Shown here: positions 46,256-56,019 of the stretch, piece after piece | Layout of the letters: every line of letters starts with the position of its first letter | Numbering within the stretch: the stretch's first letter is position 1 | From: Kaistella faecalis | GTDB lineage: Bacteria; Bacteroidota; Bacteroidia; Flavobacteriales; Weeksellaceae | Length of the DNA stretch: 64,000 nt | Reading direction: 5' to 3' | NCBI RefSeq assembly: GCF_019195395.1 | Contig: NZ_CP078067.1 | Span: 1,875,783 to 1,939,782, forward strand | The notes under the pieces: generated by a model | What the model was told of the DNA's origin: nothing | What the model saw: the letters and a program-made list of their open reading frames with translations, nothing else | Databases searched by the model: none | Translations under genes and position numbers: made by a program

Positions 46256-49200
46256 ATGATGAAAACAGCTATATATTCTTTCTTTAAACCGCTTCTGGCA
46301 GCTTTATTCTTTTTTGTTTCTACCGCAGGGTGGGGACAGATTAATATTACTACAACCGGTAGCTATTCTCAGGATTTTAACACTTTAATTAGTTCTGGTA
46401 GTGCTACATGGAATAATAATGCAACAATACCAAACTGGTATGCAAAGAGAACTGGAACAGGTAGTACTATTGCAGCTGATTCCGGTGCAGCTAGCGGAGG
46501 TAACTTATATAGTTATGGTGAATCCTCAAATTTGGAGCGAGCATTAGGTTCTTTAGGGTCTGGTAATGCAGCTGCTGGAAGTTTTGCGTATGGTGTCCTT
46601 CTAAGAAATAATTCTTCCGTGAGTGTTACAGATATAAAAGTAACTTATGTATTGGAACAATGGAGAAACAGTGCGGTAGCAACTGCACACGATATTAAGT
46701 TTTTTTATAAAGTAAGTTCATCCGCAATTTCTGATTTGCAGCCCAATGTGAATACCTCATGGACTCCTGTAACAAGCTTAGATACATCAGGGCCTATTAC
46801 TGGAGGTGTTGCAGGCCCACTAAATGGAAATTTACCAGCTAATAGGGTTACTAAAACCAATGTCACTATTCCTGGATTAAATTTGGGAGTTGGTGAGTAT
46901 ATAATGCTAAAATGGGATGATGCTGACCATTCTGGAAGTGATCATGGATTATCAATCGATGATGTAACAGTAGCATGGACGGTTGCCCCTACTGCCACTA
47001 TATCCTTTGCAAACCTCCAGTTTCCGGGATCTCACACGATGAATGAAGGCAGTACCTTTGATGTGTATGGCCAGGTTTATGCGGCAGGGTTAACGGAAGC
47101 TGCTGGTGCAGGAACAGGGATTACAGCACAAGTGGGGTACAGTACAAACAACACTAACCCCGACACGTGGACAAACTGGATTAATGGTGCCTTTAATACG
47201 CAGGTTGGAAATAATGATGAATTTAAAACAACGTGGGGAAATAATCTCACGCCAGGAACATACTATTATGCCACAAGATTCAGAATAGGTAATGGAGCCT
47301 GGGTTTATGGCGGTTATAATACCAATGTCCCAACAGCGGGCGGTATCTGGAACGGAACCGCTAATGTAAGTGGTGTCCTTACTGTGAATTCCAATAAAGT
47401 AACTTGGGGAAATTTTCAGCATCCCTTCACCGGTACGGTAGTTTTGGGTTCCAATTATGACGTATATGGTCAGGTTCATGATCCGGAAATTACTCCCCCG
47501 CCAGGACAAGGAGCGGGTATCTCAGCGGAAGTTGGGTTCAGTTTATCAAATACCAACCCTAATTCCCCAACAGGTTGGACTTGGAATTCTGCTTCATACA
47601 ATACTGATTCCGGGAACAATGATGAGTACAGATATAATATTGGAAGTAAATTCACCTCAGGAGGTACGCATTATATGGCCTTCCGATATAGAAAATCAGG
47701 AAGTACGGAGTACGTTTATGGCGGAACGGGTGGTATTTGGAATAGTGATAATGCAACAGTAGATGTTACGGTTCCTGTCAATATTACAAGCACCCTTACA
47801 AAATCTACAATTTACGGGGCCGCAGATTCATATACCATTACCGCGACCGGTTCAACTCCATTTACCTATGCAGCAACCGGTTTACCCGCAGGATTAACAA
47901 TTATTGCGACGACAGGTGTCATTTCCGGAACGGTAACAGGTAATGTTGGAACCTACAACGTGACTATTTCTGCAACCAATGGTGGAGGAACTGATACAGA
48001 AACATTGGTATGGACGGTCAATCCAAGAGCTATAACAATAACCGGATTAGCAGGCGTAAATAAAATTTATGATGCGACAACTTCCGCAACGTTATCCGGA
48101 ACGCCGGTCTTAAATACAATTGTACCAGGAGATGACGTCAGCATCACAGGAACTCCAACCGCAAGTTTTGGCTCGAAAACAGTGGGAACAGCCAAACCCA
48201 TTACTGTAACAGGTTTTACTTTAGCCGGAACAAAGGCAGGGAATTATACGGTGACTCAGCCCACAGGTTTAACGGCCAATATCACAACAAAAGCTTTAAC
48301 GGTTACAGGTGCAGTTGCGCAAAACAAAGATTATGACGGATCTACGGCTGCTACCATCACAGGCGCAACATTAGTGGGTGTTATTTCATCGGATGAAGTT
48401 ACGGTCTCCGGTGGCGGAACATTTGCCCAGCCAAATGTAGGTACAGGGATTTCGGTTACCGCAAACCTTTCTCTGGGAGGTACAGATGCCGGAAACTATA
48501 CCTTAACCCAACCAGCAGGTCTGAGTGCGAATATTACTGCGGTTTCTCCCACGATTAGTGCTACAGTAATTACCATAAATGTTGGGGGAACTTACGCTTT
48601 ACCGGGGGCTAATATCAGCAGTAATTCTACAGGTGCTTTTAGTTATATATTAGGGACACCTGTTCCCGCAGGTTCAATCACATTAACTGGCAGCAATACC
48701 TTAAACGGAATTGCAGTAGGCAGTGCAACGCTTACTGTAAACCAGACTGCCAATGGAAATTATACGGCGGGAACGGGAACGGTAACCGTAAATGTAATCA
48801 GTTGTACCCCACCTGTTTGGGAAGAGAATTTTGATTATGGAAGTTGTGATATTGTAGATATTTCGACAAACTCAGAATTCATGTCTAGTTGGGCATTTCA
48901 AAGTAATGGAACTGATCCATTAAAATACAATACAACCGGTCTTACCTATTTAGGGTACGCTAGTTCAGGAATCGGCGGAAGTGGCCAATATGAAGGTGGT
49001 GCAGATGATGATTTTAGGAGAGAAATTTCTGGAAGTACAGGTATTTCCTCAGGAGCTTTATATGCTTCTTTTATGCTAAATGTCGTTGGAGCTGGTGCAG
49101 CTGACTATTTTCTATCCTTTATGGATAACAATTCGAATCCATCCTTTTATGGATTAGTGCAAATGAGATCTTCGGGATTGGGATACCAACTTGGTATTAG

Positions 49201-52200
49201 AAAATCTACAACAGGAACAATTGTATGGAACACACCGGTATTATCATTTAATAGCACTTATTTAATTGTTGTTAAAAATGAATTTGTATCGGGTAGCGTT
49301 AATGATGTCTTTAAAATGTGGATTATTCCAAATGGAGTGCCTGGAACTGAAGCATTGGCAGGAACTCCAACATTAACAGCTGTCACAGCAGATACTGATC
49401 CTAATACTTCCATCAGGTATTTTGCAATTCGTCAAACAGGGAAAGAAAATGCTTTTGTTGACGGCATCCGTGTTGCAACGTCTTGGGAAAGTTTATTTTG
49501 CGGTACCGCTCCCATAGCAAAAACATATACTTGGACCGGAGCAAGTTCTTCTGCATGGTCCAATGCAACGAATTGGTCACCAAATGGCGTTCCATCTAAC
49601 ATTGACAATATAGTAATTAATTCTTTGGGAGCTAACAAATTGAATATTACAGATTGTCGAACTGTGAAAGATTTCAAGCTCAACGAAACAGGTGAATTTA
49701 ATGTAAGCGCAAATGGAACATTAACGATTAACGGTAATATAATCTATGGCGGAACAGCCTCTGCTACTTTAAACTGTGCGAGCACGGTAAATATTACCAG
49801 CCCGTCATCGCAGCCAGTGCCGCCACTTTCGTATGGTAATCTGGATGTAAGAGGGGGAGACCGTGTATTCTCGCCAACCGGGGAAATCGGTATTTGCGGA
49901 GCTTTCAATGTGGAGCCAAACAATTATTCTTACACGGTAACCAATAGCACCGTCAATTATAAATCACCGGACCCGAACTGGGTTATGATGCCTTTTACCT
50001 ACCACCATCTCAAATTTACAGGAACAGGTGATTTTTCTATAGGTTATTCGGATCCGCAGGTTGATAAGACCATAAATGTTCAGGGTGATTTCACCCAAAC
50101 TGCAGGCACTTTATATTTGGGAGAAACAACGTCGAATACAGCAACATTGAATGTTGACGGCAATATGACCGTTACCGGAGGCGTTTTACAGATGAATTAT
50201 GTATCCGGTGGGAAAGGTATTGTTAACCTTAAAGGTAATTTTTCGGGTTCTGCATCTGCAGTTATGGAGGCCGCAAATACCGGAGCTGCTTTTAATTTTA
50301 CAGGCTCTGGCTCGCAGGCGAATCCACAGCAAATCAGTTATGCCAACCAAGGCAGTGCTTCGAAAATTATTTTCACTGTAAATTCGGGTACATACGCCAA
50401 ACTGGTCAATCAGGATTTTGCCTTAGGAACAAATTCTAAATTCAATGTTTTATCAGGCGGTACTTTAGATTTTGGGTTTAATGGCTCCCAGGCTTTAAAT
50501 ATAGTCCGGGTTGCAAGTCAAACGGGGCAAACCTTTGCTCTTGAAGATGGCGGAACATTAAAAATCAGTTCTCCCGACGGCATTAGCACTTTCGGAAATT
50601 ATACGGGTAATGTTCAGGTTGGAGCAACAACGGCAGAAAACCGGAAGTTTGGCGACAACGCTACGTATCACTATGTTGGGAAAACCACCCAGGTTTCGGG
50701 GAATGGTTTGCCAGGGACTGCTTCAGGAAAAAAAGTAATTATTGAACTGGAAACTACTAATTCACCGGCAGACGATAATTTGGACTTTACAGTGAATGGT
50801 CTTAAATATTTCACCAGTGCCGGTCAACTGGAAATCAGAAAAGGAAAAGTCATTGATGCTGCAGGCAATGGTTTTGCCGACGCAAGTTCTGAAGACGGAT
50901 CGCTCCTTATGAGTGGGGGCAGATATAAAATTTCAAGAGGGGGTACTCAGCCGAGTCTGGGTGGGGACTACATTTTAACCGGAGGTGTGATAGAGTTTTC
51001 CGGTACACCTGCCATCAATATCAGAACCGGAAATCCCGCAAAACAGTATTTCAACGTAGATGTCTCCGGCAGTAATGTAACGCCGGGCGGGAAAAATTTA
51101 GTGGTCAATAATGAACTTAAAGTCACTTCCGCTACGGCAGTATTAACCATCCCGGAAGTGCCTGACAGTGAAAATCCTTATGTGGTAACCGCTCATAAAG
51201 GAATTCAGGTCGCCGAGGGCGGACAGGCAATTTTTAAAAACAACGCCAATCTGATGCAGGATGAAGATGCAGTAAACACTGGAAGTGTACAGGTGGAGCG
51301 AACAACGAAGATGAAAAAGATGGATTATGTCTACTGGAGTTCGCCAGTACAAGGGCAGAAGTTGCTAAATACCATAAATCCAAATTCAGAAAGCAGTACA
51401 GGAGGTTTTTCACCGGGAACTCCCAATACCAGAATCTTCAGATATAATGAGCCGAATGATTATTTTTATGCCACCACAGATACTGATTTTGTTGCGGGCA
51501 AAGGCTACGCCATCAGAGGGAAAAGCGGTTATGGAACGACCCCGACAGCTGACATTTTCAATTTTACCGGAACACCTCATAATGGTGATGAAATTACTGT
51601 AGAGGTGCAGAGAAGTCCAAACAATGCTTTTCAGCACGGATATAATTTAATAGGTAATCCATATTTGTCGGCATTGGATTTTCAAAAGTTTTTTGACGGA
51701 AATTCTTCCTCCATCAAAGGGACTGCATGGTTTTGGAGCAACGCTTTTGAGACTTTATACCAAACCGGATCCGTTAATTATCTGGTTAATAATTATGCAG
51801 TACTTACCCTCGCAGGCGGGTCGCCCCCAACCACTACGCCTGGTAACTACGCAATTTACACCCCTACGGAAAAGATCAAAGCAGGACAGGGTTTTATTGT
51901 ACAGGTTAGGGATGAACTGGCAACTACATCGGTTGTTGAGAAAGACCTGATTTTCAAAAATACTATGCGAATTACCGGAGGAGGCGTTTTCTTCAATAAC
52001 CCAGCCCGACAACAGGAAGAAAAAAACCGCTATTGGTTGAGATTTGTTTCGCCGGATGGAATTGCCAATACCATTCTTTTGGCCCACATGGCGGGTGCAA
52101 CCGATGGTTATGATCAGGATTATGATGCAGAACTTTTCACGGTTGCCGACGATTCGTTCTATTCCGTTACCGATTCCCGCAAAATGCAGGTTCAGGCAAA

Positions 52201-52684
52201 AGGGGAGTTTGTGCAAGATTCAAAAATAGATATCGGTACGAAGCAAAGTAAAGACGGTAATTATACCATCGAATTGGTACAGCCCGAGGGGATTTTTGGC
52301 AGCGGGCAGGGAGTATATCTCCACGATAAACTGAACGGGACCTATACCAATTTGTTTGAACATGACTATACATTCGCGGCCAGCAAAGGATTTACAGATA
52401 ACCGTTTTGAGATCGTTTACAAACCTGGCAATGTATTAGGTACGGGTAATCATGCGACAAAAGATGATCTGTTGATTTACAGAGACGGTGATTTATTTGT
52501 TATAAAATCTTCTTCAGCTACTATAGATGAGATCGAAATTTTCGACGCGAGCGGAAGACTTTTGGTAAATTTACATCCCCAAAGTACGGTCGCGAAGATT
52601 AATGGCTCGGTACTGAGGAATGGGGTGTACTTCCTGAAAATAGACAGAAAAGGTTCTGTAACCAATAAAAAAATTATAAAATAA
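46256..52684 (+). CDS. T9SS cargo protein 5: MBG/YDG-type and beta-rich domains with type A sorting domain
   Basis: The largest protein of the window, 2142 residues. The signal peptide is MMKTAIYSFFKPLLAALFFF onward. Two paired repeats near 245-370 and 385-505 share DVYGQV and NNDEFKTTWG/NNDEYRYNIG. A putative Ig domain is near 508-585. Two YDG/MBG-type domains follow from about 590 and 678 (NKIYDATTSATLSGTP, NKDYDGSTAATITGA). A lectin-like segment begins near 851, and a TWTGASSSAWSNATNWSPNG segment near 1090. The shared array module begins near 1654, ending KIIK. It is presumably surface-exposed with an adhesive or scaffold role. Confidence 0.83.
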   Translation: MMKTAIYSFFKPLLAALFFFVSTAGWGQINITTTGSYSQDFNTLISSGSATWNNNATIPNWYAKRTGTGSTIAADSGAASGGNLYSYGESSNLERALGSLGSGNAAAGSFAYGVLLRNNSSVSVTDIKVTYVLEQWRNSAVATAHDIKFFYKVSSSAISDLQPNVNTSWTPVTSLDTSGPITGGVAGPLNGNLPANRVTKTNVTIPGLNLGVGEYIMLKWDDADHSGSDHGLSIDDVTVAWTVAPTATISFANLQFPGSHTMNEGSTFDVYGQVYAAGLTEAAGAGTGITAQVGYSTNNTNPDTWTNWINGAFNTQVGNNDEFKTTWGNNLTPGTYYYATRFRIGNGAWVYGGYNTNVPTAGGIWNGTANVSGVLTVNSNKVTWGNFQHPFTGTVVLGSNYDVYGQVHDPEITPPPGQGAGISAEVGFSLSNTNPNSPTGWTWNSASYNTDSGNNDEYRYNIGSKFTSGGTHYMAFRYRKSGSTEYVYGGTGGIWNSDNATVDVTVPVNITSTLTKSTIYGAADSYTITATGSTPFTYAATGLPAGLTIIATTGVISGTVTGNVGTYNVTISATNGGGTDTETLVWTVNPRAITITGLAGVNKIYDATTSATLSGTPVLNTIVPGDDVSITGTPTASFGSKTVGTAKPITVTGFTLAGTKAGNYTVTQPTGLTANITTKALTVTGAVAQNKDYDGSTAATITGATLVGVISSDEVTVSGGGTFAQPNVGTGISVTANLSLGGTDAGNYTLTQPAGLSANITAVSPTISATVITINVGGTYALPGANISSNSTGAFSYILGTPVPAGSITLTGSNTLNGIAVGSATLTVNQTANGNYTAGTGTVTVNVISCTPPVWEENFDYGSCDIVDISTNSEFMSSWAFQSNGTDPLKYNTTGLTYLGYASSGIGGSGQYEGGADDDFRREISGSTGISSGALYASFMLNVVGAGAADYFLSFMDNNSNPSFYGLVQMRSSGLGYQLGIRKSTTGTIVWNTPVLSFNSTYLIVVKNEFVSGSVNDVFKMWIIPNGVPGTEALAGTPTLTAVTADTDPNTSIRYFAIRQTGKENAFVDGIRVATSWESLFCGTAPIAKTYTWTGASSSAWSNATNWSPNGVPSNIDNIVINSLGANKLNITDCRTVKDFKLNETGEFNVSANGTLTINGNIIYGGTASATLNCASTVNITSPSSQPVPPLSYGNLDVRGGDRVFSPTGEIGICGAFNVEPNNYSYTVTNSTVNYKSPDPNWVMMPFTYHHLKFTGTGDFSIGYSDPQVDKTINVQGDFTQTAGTLYLGETTSNTATLNVDGNMTVTGGVLQMNYVSGGKGIVNLKGNFSGSASAVMEAANTGAAFNFTGSGSQANPQQISYANQGSASKIIFTVNSGTYAKLVNQDFALGTNSKFNVLSGGTLDFGFNGSQALNIVRVASQTGQTFALEDGGTLKISSPDGISTFGNYTGNVQVGATTAENRKFGDNATYHYVGKTTQVSGNGLPGTASGKKVIIELETTNSPADDNLDFTVNGLKYFTSAGQLEIRKGKVIDAAGNGFADASSEDGSLLMSGGRYKISRGGTQPSLGGDYILTGGVIEFSGTPAINIRTGNPAKQYFNVDVSGSNVTPGGKNLVVNNELKVTSATAVLTIPEVPDSENPYVVTAHKGIQVAEGGQAIFKNNANLMQDEDAVNTGSVQVERTTKMKKMDYVYWSSPVQGQKLLNTINPNSESSTGGFSPGTPNTRIFRYNEPNDYFYATTDTDFVAGKGYAIRGKSGYGTTPTADIFNFTGTPHNGDEITVEVQRSPNNAFQHGYNLIGNPYLSALDFQKFFDGNSSSIKGTAWFWSNAFETLYQTGSVNYLVNNYAVLTLAGGSPPTTTPGNYAIYTPTEKIKAGQGFIVQVRDELATTSVVEKDLIFKNTMRITGGGVFFNNPARQQEEKNRYWLRFVSPDGIANTILLAHMAGATDGYDQDYDAELFTVADDSFYSVTDSRKMQVQAKGEFVQDSKIDIGTKQSKDGNYTIELVQPEGIFGSGQGVYLHDKLNGTYTNLFEHDYTFAASKGFTDNRFEIVYKPGNVLGTGNHATKDDLLIYRDGDLFVIKSSSATIDEIEIFDASGRLLVNLHPQSTVAKINGSVLRNGVYFLKIDRKGSVTNKKIIK

Positions 52685-52719
52685 ATTCAGTACTCAATTT
52701 AATTATATTTATATATTCT

Positions 52720-52727
52720 TATATTTG
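52720..52727 (+). promoter_or_regulatory. Possible -7 box of the PID-CTERM-like gene
   Basis: TATATTTG, 17 bases before the ATG at 52744; no TTG at the usual spacing. Confidence 0.45.
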
Positions 52728-52743
52728 CCCAAAATTGACTTTA

Positions 52744-53013
52744 ATGAGAAAATCATTCTTTATATTTATATTATTATTAAGTATCAACGTAAGTGCTCAG
52801 ATGCAGGCCAACCGCTTCGAAGACGAAGCCAGCACCCAGCAAACTGACCAGTACGAAGCGGAAAGTTCTGAAAAGGAACCCGAAGTGGCCTACGGACCGG
52901 GTGGACCGGGTGAAGATCCCGTTCCCATCGACGACTACATTCCGCTGCTTGTGATTATCGCAGCAGTACTTATTGCCTACAAAACCTACCACAGGAAATC
53001 CCTGTCCAGATGA
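52744..53013 (+). CDS. Small exported protein with a PID-CTERM-like C-terminal anchor
   Basis: About 89 residues from the ATG at 52744 (a TTG three codons upstream is less likely). A signal peptide (RKSFFIFILLLSINVSAQ) is followed by an acidic, Gln/Glu-rich middle. The C-terminus has GPGGPGEDPVPIDDYIPLL, a hydrophobic helix and a basic end (YKTYHRKSLSR). The proline-rich PIDDYI motif then helix then basic cluster resembles the PID-CTERM sorting signals known from Bacteroidota. No exosortase-like gene is visible here. Its place at the start of the second polysaccharide block hints at a surface role. Confidence 0.7.
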   Translation: MRKSFFIFILLLSINVSAQMQANRFEDEASTQQTDQYEAESSEKEPEVAYGPGGPGEDPVPIDDYIPLLVIIAAVLIAYKTYHRKSLSR

Positions 53014-53019
53014 TACCGC

Positions 53020-53050
53020 AAACCCGAAATCAGTTTCGGGTTTATTTTTG
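53020..53050 (+). terminator. Terminator after the PID-CTERM-like gene
   Basis: AAACCCGAAA pairs with TTTCGGGTTT around a 4-base loop, followed by ATTTTT. Confidence 0.8.
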
Positions 53051-53191
53051 CGGATGAGGCTGTGTACCGTTAACGCGGTGTTAAAAAACCTTTGATTTCG
53101 GCAGATTAATGCGTGTAATTTCGTAATATTGTGCAGGAGTATACTCACCGGAGTGTAAAATAAGGGTAATTTATCAATTTACTTAGAATCT

Positions 53192-55132
53192 ATGGGCTTT
53201 GGCAAGAATCTGAAAACTAAACTGTACAGCGGCGATAACCTGATGAACCTGTCGGATGTAAGGTACCTGCCGCGCTGGGTCGTTCTTTTTATCGATATTT
53301 TCTTTATTTCGCTCGCGATCTTTTTTTCGTGCTACCTCATTGAAAAGCTGAGCTACAGTACCATTAAGGTGTTTTCGCACCGGGGTCTCATGTATCTGCT
53401 GATTCTGGGGGTGAGTGTGGTGTTCATGTTCATGTTCCGCACCTTTTCGGGCATCATCCGGCATTCGACTTTTATCGATTTATTCAAGCTTTTTCTGGCG
53501 ACCCTCAGCACGACGGTGGTGGTGGGATTCGGAAGTTTCGGGTATTATTTTGTGACCGGGCAGCGCATCATCCACATGTCGGTTCCGTTCCTGGCCATTT
53601 TCTTTGCGACTTCATTTATCCTGCTTTTTCTTTTCCGGCTTTTTGTAAAGGAGTTTTTCCATATCATCCGCGAATTCCGCAGGAGTACGCTCAGGAAAAG
53701 AATTCTGGTGCTGGGCATCGATGAACAATCGGTGGCGGTGGCGCGTGCCATTCTCGACAATCCTAATGTGCCTTACCATATCGTGGGGTTTCTTACCCAG
53801 AGACATGATTACCGCCGGGCCAACTTATTAGGCAAACCCATTTACGGCAAAGAGCGCATTGAGAAAAACAGCAAGGATGACCTGATGCTGGACGGTGTGG
53901 TTCTGGTAAAAGAGATGATGACGAAAGAGGAAATGAATTCGTGGGTGAACCTTTTCCTGGAGAAAGACCTGCAGGTCTTTAAAGCCCCGTCAGTACAGAA
54001 GCTCCGCGATAACGACATTGAAGGTTCCATTAAATCCCTTCAGATTGAGGACCTGCTGAACCGTAAACCCATCCGCATCGAAAATGAAGATCTTAAGAAC
54101 CGCCATTACGGCAAATCGATCCTCATCACCGGGGGTGCAGGTTCTATAGGAAGCGAAATTGTGCGGCAGGCCGCGCAGCTGGAACCGGACCTGATCGTGG
54201 TACTGGACCAGGCAGAAACGCCACTCTATGATATCGAGATGGAAATGCGCGCTAAGTTCCCGAGGATCCGCTTTAAATTTGTTCTTGCCGATATTTCTAA
54301 CCGTCACCGGATCGAACCGCTGTTCCAGAAATATCAGTTCTCGATGGTGTATCACGCTGCAGCCTATAAACACGTTCCGCTGATTGAAGAAAATCCACAT
54401 GAAGCCATTCTGGTGAATATTCTCGGCAGCAAGAATCTTTCTACTTTAGCAAGCAAATACAGTGTAAACCGCTTCGTGATGATCTCTACGGATAAAGCGG
54501 TGAAGCCTACCAACGTAATGGGCGCCTCCAAACGTGCGGCAGAACTTTTCGTACAGGCATTGCAAAATACTGAAAACAATACCACCAAGTTTATCACTAC
54601 CCGTTTTGGAAATGTGCTTGGCTCCAATGGCTCTGTTATTCCGCATTTTAAAAAGCAGATTGAGAAAGGCGGTCCTGTCACCATTACCCATCCCGATATT
54701 GTGAGGTATTTTATGACCATCCCGGAGGCCTGCGATCTGGTACTCCAGGCAGGAACCATGGGTAAAGGAGGTGAAATTTTTGTTTTTGATATGGGTGAGC
54801 CTGTGAAGATTCTGGATCTTGCGAAGCGCATGATTAAACTTTCCGGCTTTGAACCACATACGGATATCAAAATTATCTACACTGGCCTGAGACCGGGGGA
54901 AAAGCTGTACGAGGAACTCCTTAGCGACGATGCCAAAACCCTTCCTACCCACAATGAAAAGATCCTGATTTCCAAAGATCCCAATATGGAATTTAAGGAT
55001 ATTGAGCGTTATACGAACCACATTGTAAAAGCTGCGATCCGGCGCGAAAAGACCGAGGTAGTGCAGATTCTGAAAGATATTGTGCCTGAATTTAAAAGCA
55101 ACAATTCGGTTTATGAAGTTTTGGATAAGTAA
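53192..55132 (+). CDS. CapD/PglF-like membrane-bound nucleotide-sugar 4,6-dehydratase
   Basis: A 646-residue protein. The first 150 residues hold about four membrane helices, then comes a Rossmann-like CoA-binding-type segment (VLGIDEQSVAVARAIL near 170). The SDR domain starts near residue 310 with GGAGSIGSEIVRQAA; the active-site region is STDKAVKPTNVMGASKRAAE near 430, with SDK replacing the usual Tyr-x3-Lys as in PglF and FlaA1 relatives. It is predicted to make UDP-4-keto-6-deoxy-GlcNAc at the inner membrane. This would suit the DegT aminotransferase and PglD-like gene at 7223-8943. The promoter of the next operon lies inside its 3' end. Confidence 0.87.
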   Translation: MGFGKNLKTKLYSGDNLMNLSDVRYLPRWVVLFIDIFFISLAIFFSCYLIEKLSYSTIKVFSHRGLMYLLILGVSVVFMFMFRTFSGIIRHSTFIDLFKLFLATLSTTVVVGFGSFGYYFVTGQRIIHMSVPFLAIFFATSFILLFLFRLFVKEFFHIIREFRRSTLRKRILVLGIDEQSVAVARAILDNPNVPYHIVGFLTQRHDYRRANLLGKPIYGKERIEKNSKDDLMLDGVVLVKEMMTKEEMNSWVNLFLEKDLQVFKAPSVQKLRDNDIEGSIKSLQIEDLLNRKPIRIENEDLKNRHYGKSILITGGAGSIGSEIVRQAAQLEPDLIVVLDQAETPLYDIEMEMRAKFPRIRFKFVLADISNRHRIEPLFQKYQFSMVYHAAAYKHVPLIEENPHEAILVNILGSKNLSTLASKYSVNRFVMISTDKAVKPTNVMGASKRAAELFVQALQNTENNTTKFITTRFGNVLGSNGSVIPHFKKQIEKGGPVTITHPDIVRYFMTIPEACDLVLQAGTMGKGGEIFVFDMGEPVKILDLAKRMIKLSGFEPHTDIKIIYTGLRPGEKLYEELLSDDAKTLPTHNEKILISKDPNMEFKDIERYTNHIVKAAIRREKTEVVQILKDIVPEFKSNNSVYEVLDK

Positions 55133-55150
55133 GATAGAATTGTATATTTG
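55121..55150 (+). promoter_or_regulatory. Promoter of the wza-wzc operon inside the 3' end of the dehydratase gene
   Basis: TTG at 55121-55123, exactly 19 bases, then TATATTTG at 55143-55150. The -33 part overlaps the last codons of the upstream gene. Confidence 0.75.
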
Positions 55151-55177
55151 CAGGCATCGATATTTTAAATGGTACTC

Positions 55178-55999
55178 ATGAACAAAAATAAAGTCATTCT
55201 TTTATTCGCTTTTCTTCTTGCGCTTTCGGCGTGCAAAACGCAGAATCAACCCAGTGAACTTAATTATATGCAGAATGTGGAGCAGATTGCCACTGAGGCG
55301 GTACTGAAAAATTCTGTAACAACCATTCAAAAGGGGGATCAGCTTGCCATATTTATTACTGCCAAAGATATGACCGTAGTAAAACCGTTCAACCAAAACT
55401 ATTCTTCTGCCGAGGCCTCACAATATTCTACCCCAAGTACCAATGCGCCTGCTGCGCAGATACTGGATAAAAGTACGGCTCCGATCTATCAGGTAGACAG
55501 TAATGGAGAAATTGATTTTCCAGTATTGGGAAAACTGAGCGCGACTGGCAAAACCTTAGTTGATTTTAAAGATGAAATCAGGGACAGGGTGGCAGTATTT
55601 GTGAAAAATCCTTCAGTAAGCCTGAAAATCACCAATTATAAAATTACGGTTCTGGGTGAAGTAAACAATCCCGGACAATATACAGTACCCGACGGACAGG
55701 CCAATGTGTTGAATGCTCTGGGTTTGGCAGGTGATCTCACCATGTACGGAAAGCGGAATGATATTCTCCTTGTAAGAAATGAAGAAGGACGTATTTTAAA
55801 AGAACGCATCAATCTTATGGATGCCAATTTTATTAATTCCCCTTTTTATGAACTTAAACAGAATGACGTGATTTACGTTTCAGCAAATGAAACCAAGGAA
55901 AAAACTGCCCGTCTGAATCCGAACACGGGTACTTATATCGCAATTGCCGGTACCATCATTGGTTTGGCGGGAATTTTCATTACGATTTTTAAAAAATAA
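55178..55999 (+). CDS. wza: Outer-membrane polysaccharide export lipoprotein (Wza/BexD family)
   Basis: About 273 residues from the ATG at 55178 (an ATG three codons upstream is in frame). A lipoprotein signal with lipobox LSAC is near residue 20. Residues 50-150 form the Poly_export domain (KGDQLAIFITAKD, DSNGEIDFPVLGKLSATGKT). A SLBB domain follows (KITVLGEVNNPGQYTVPDG near 155), and a hydrophobic C-terminal helix (IAIAGTIIGLAGIFITIF) near the end. It is predicted to form the outer-membrane export pore with Wzc. Translated 21 bases before wzc. First gene of a run driven by the promoter at 55121. Confidence 0.9.
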   Translation: MNKNKVILLFAFLLALSACKTQNQPSELNYMQNVEQIATEAVLKNSVTTIQKGDQLAIFITAKDMTVVKPFNQNYSSAEASQYSTPSTNAPAAQILDKSTAPIYQVDSNGEIDFPVLGKLSATGKTLVDFKDEIRDRVAVFVKNPSVSLKITNYKITVLGEVNNPGQYTVPDGQANVLNALGLAGDLTMYGKRNDILLVRNEEGRILKERINLMDANFINSPFYELKQNDVIYVSANETKEKTARLNPNTGTYIAIAGTIIGLAGIFITIFKK

Positions 56000-56019
56000 T
56001 TTTACTTTAAAATAATTAG

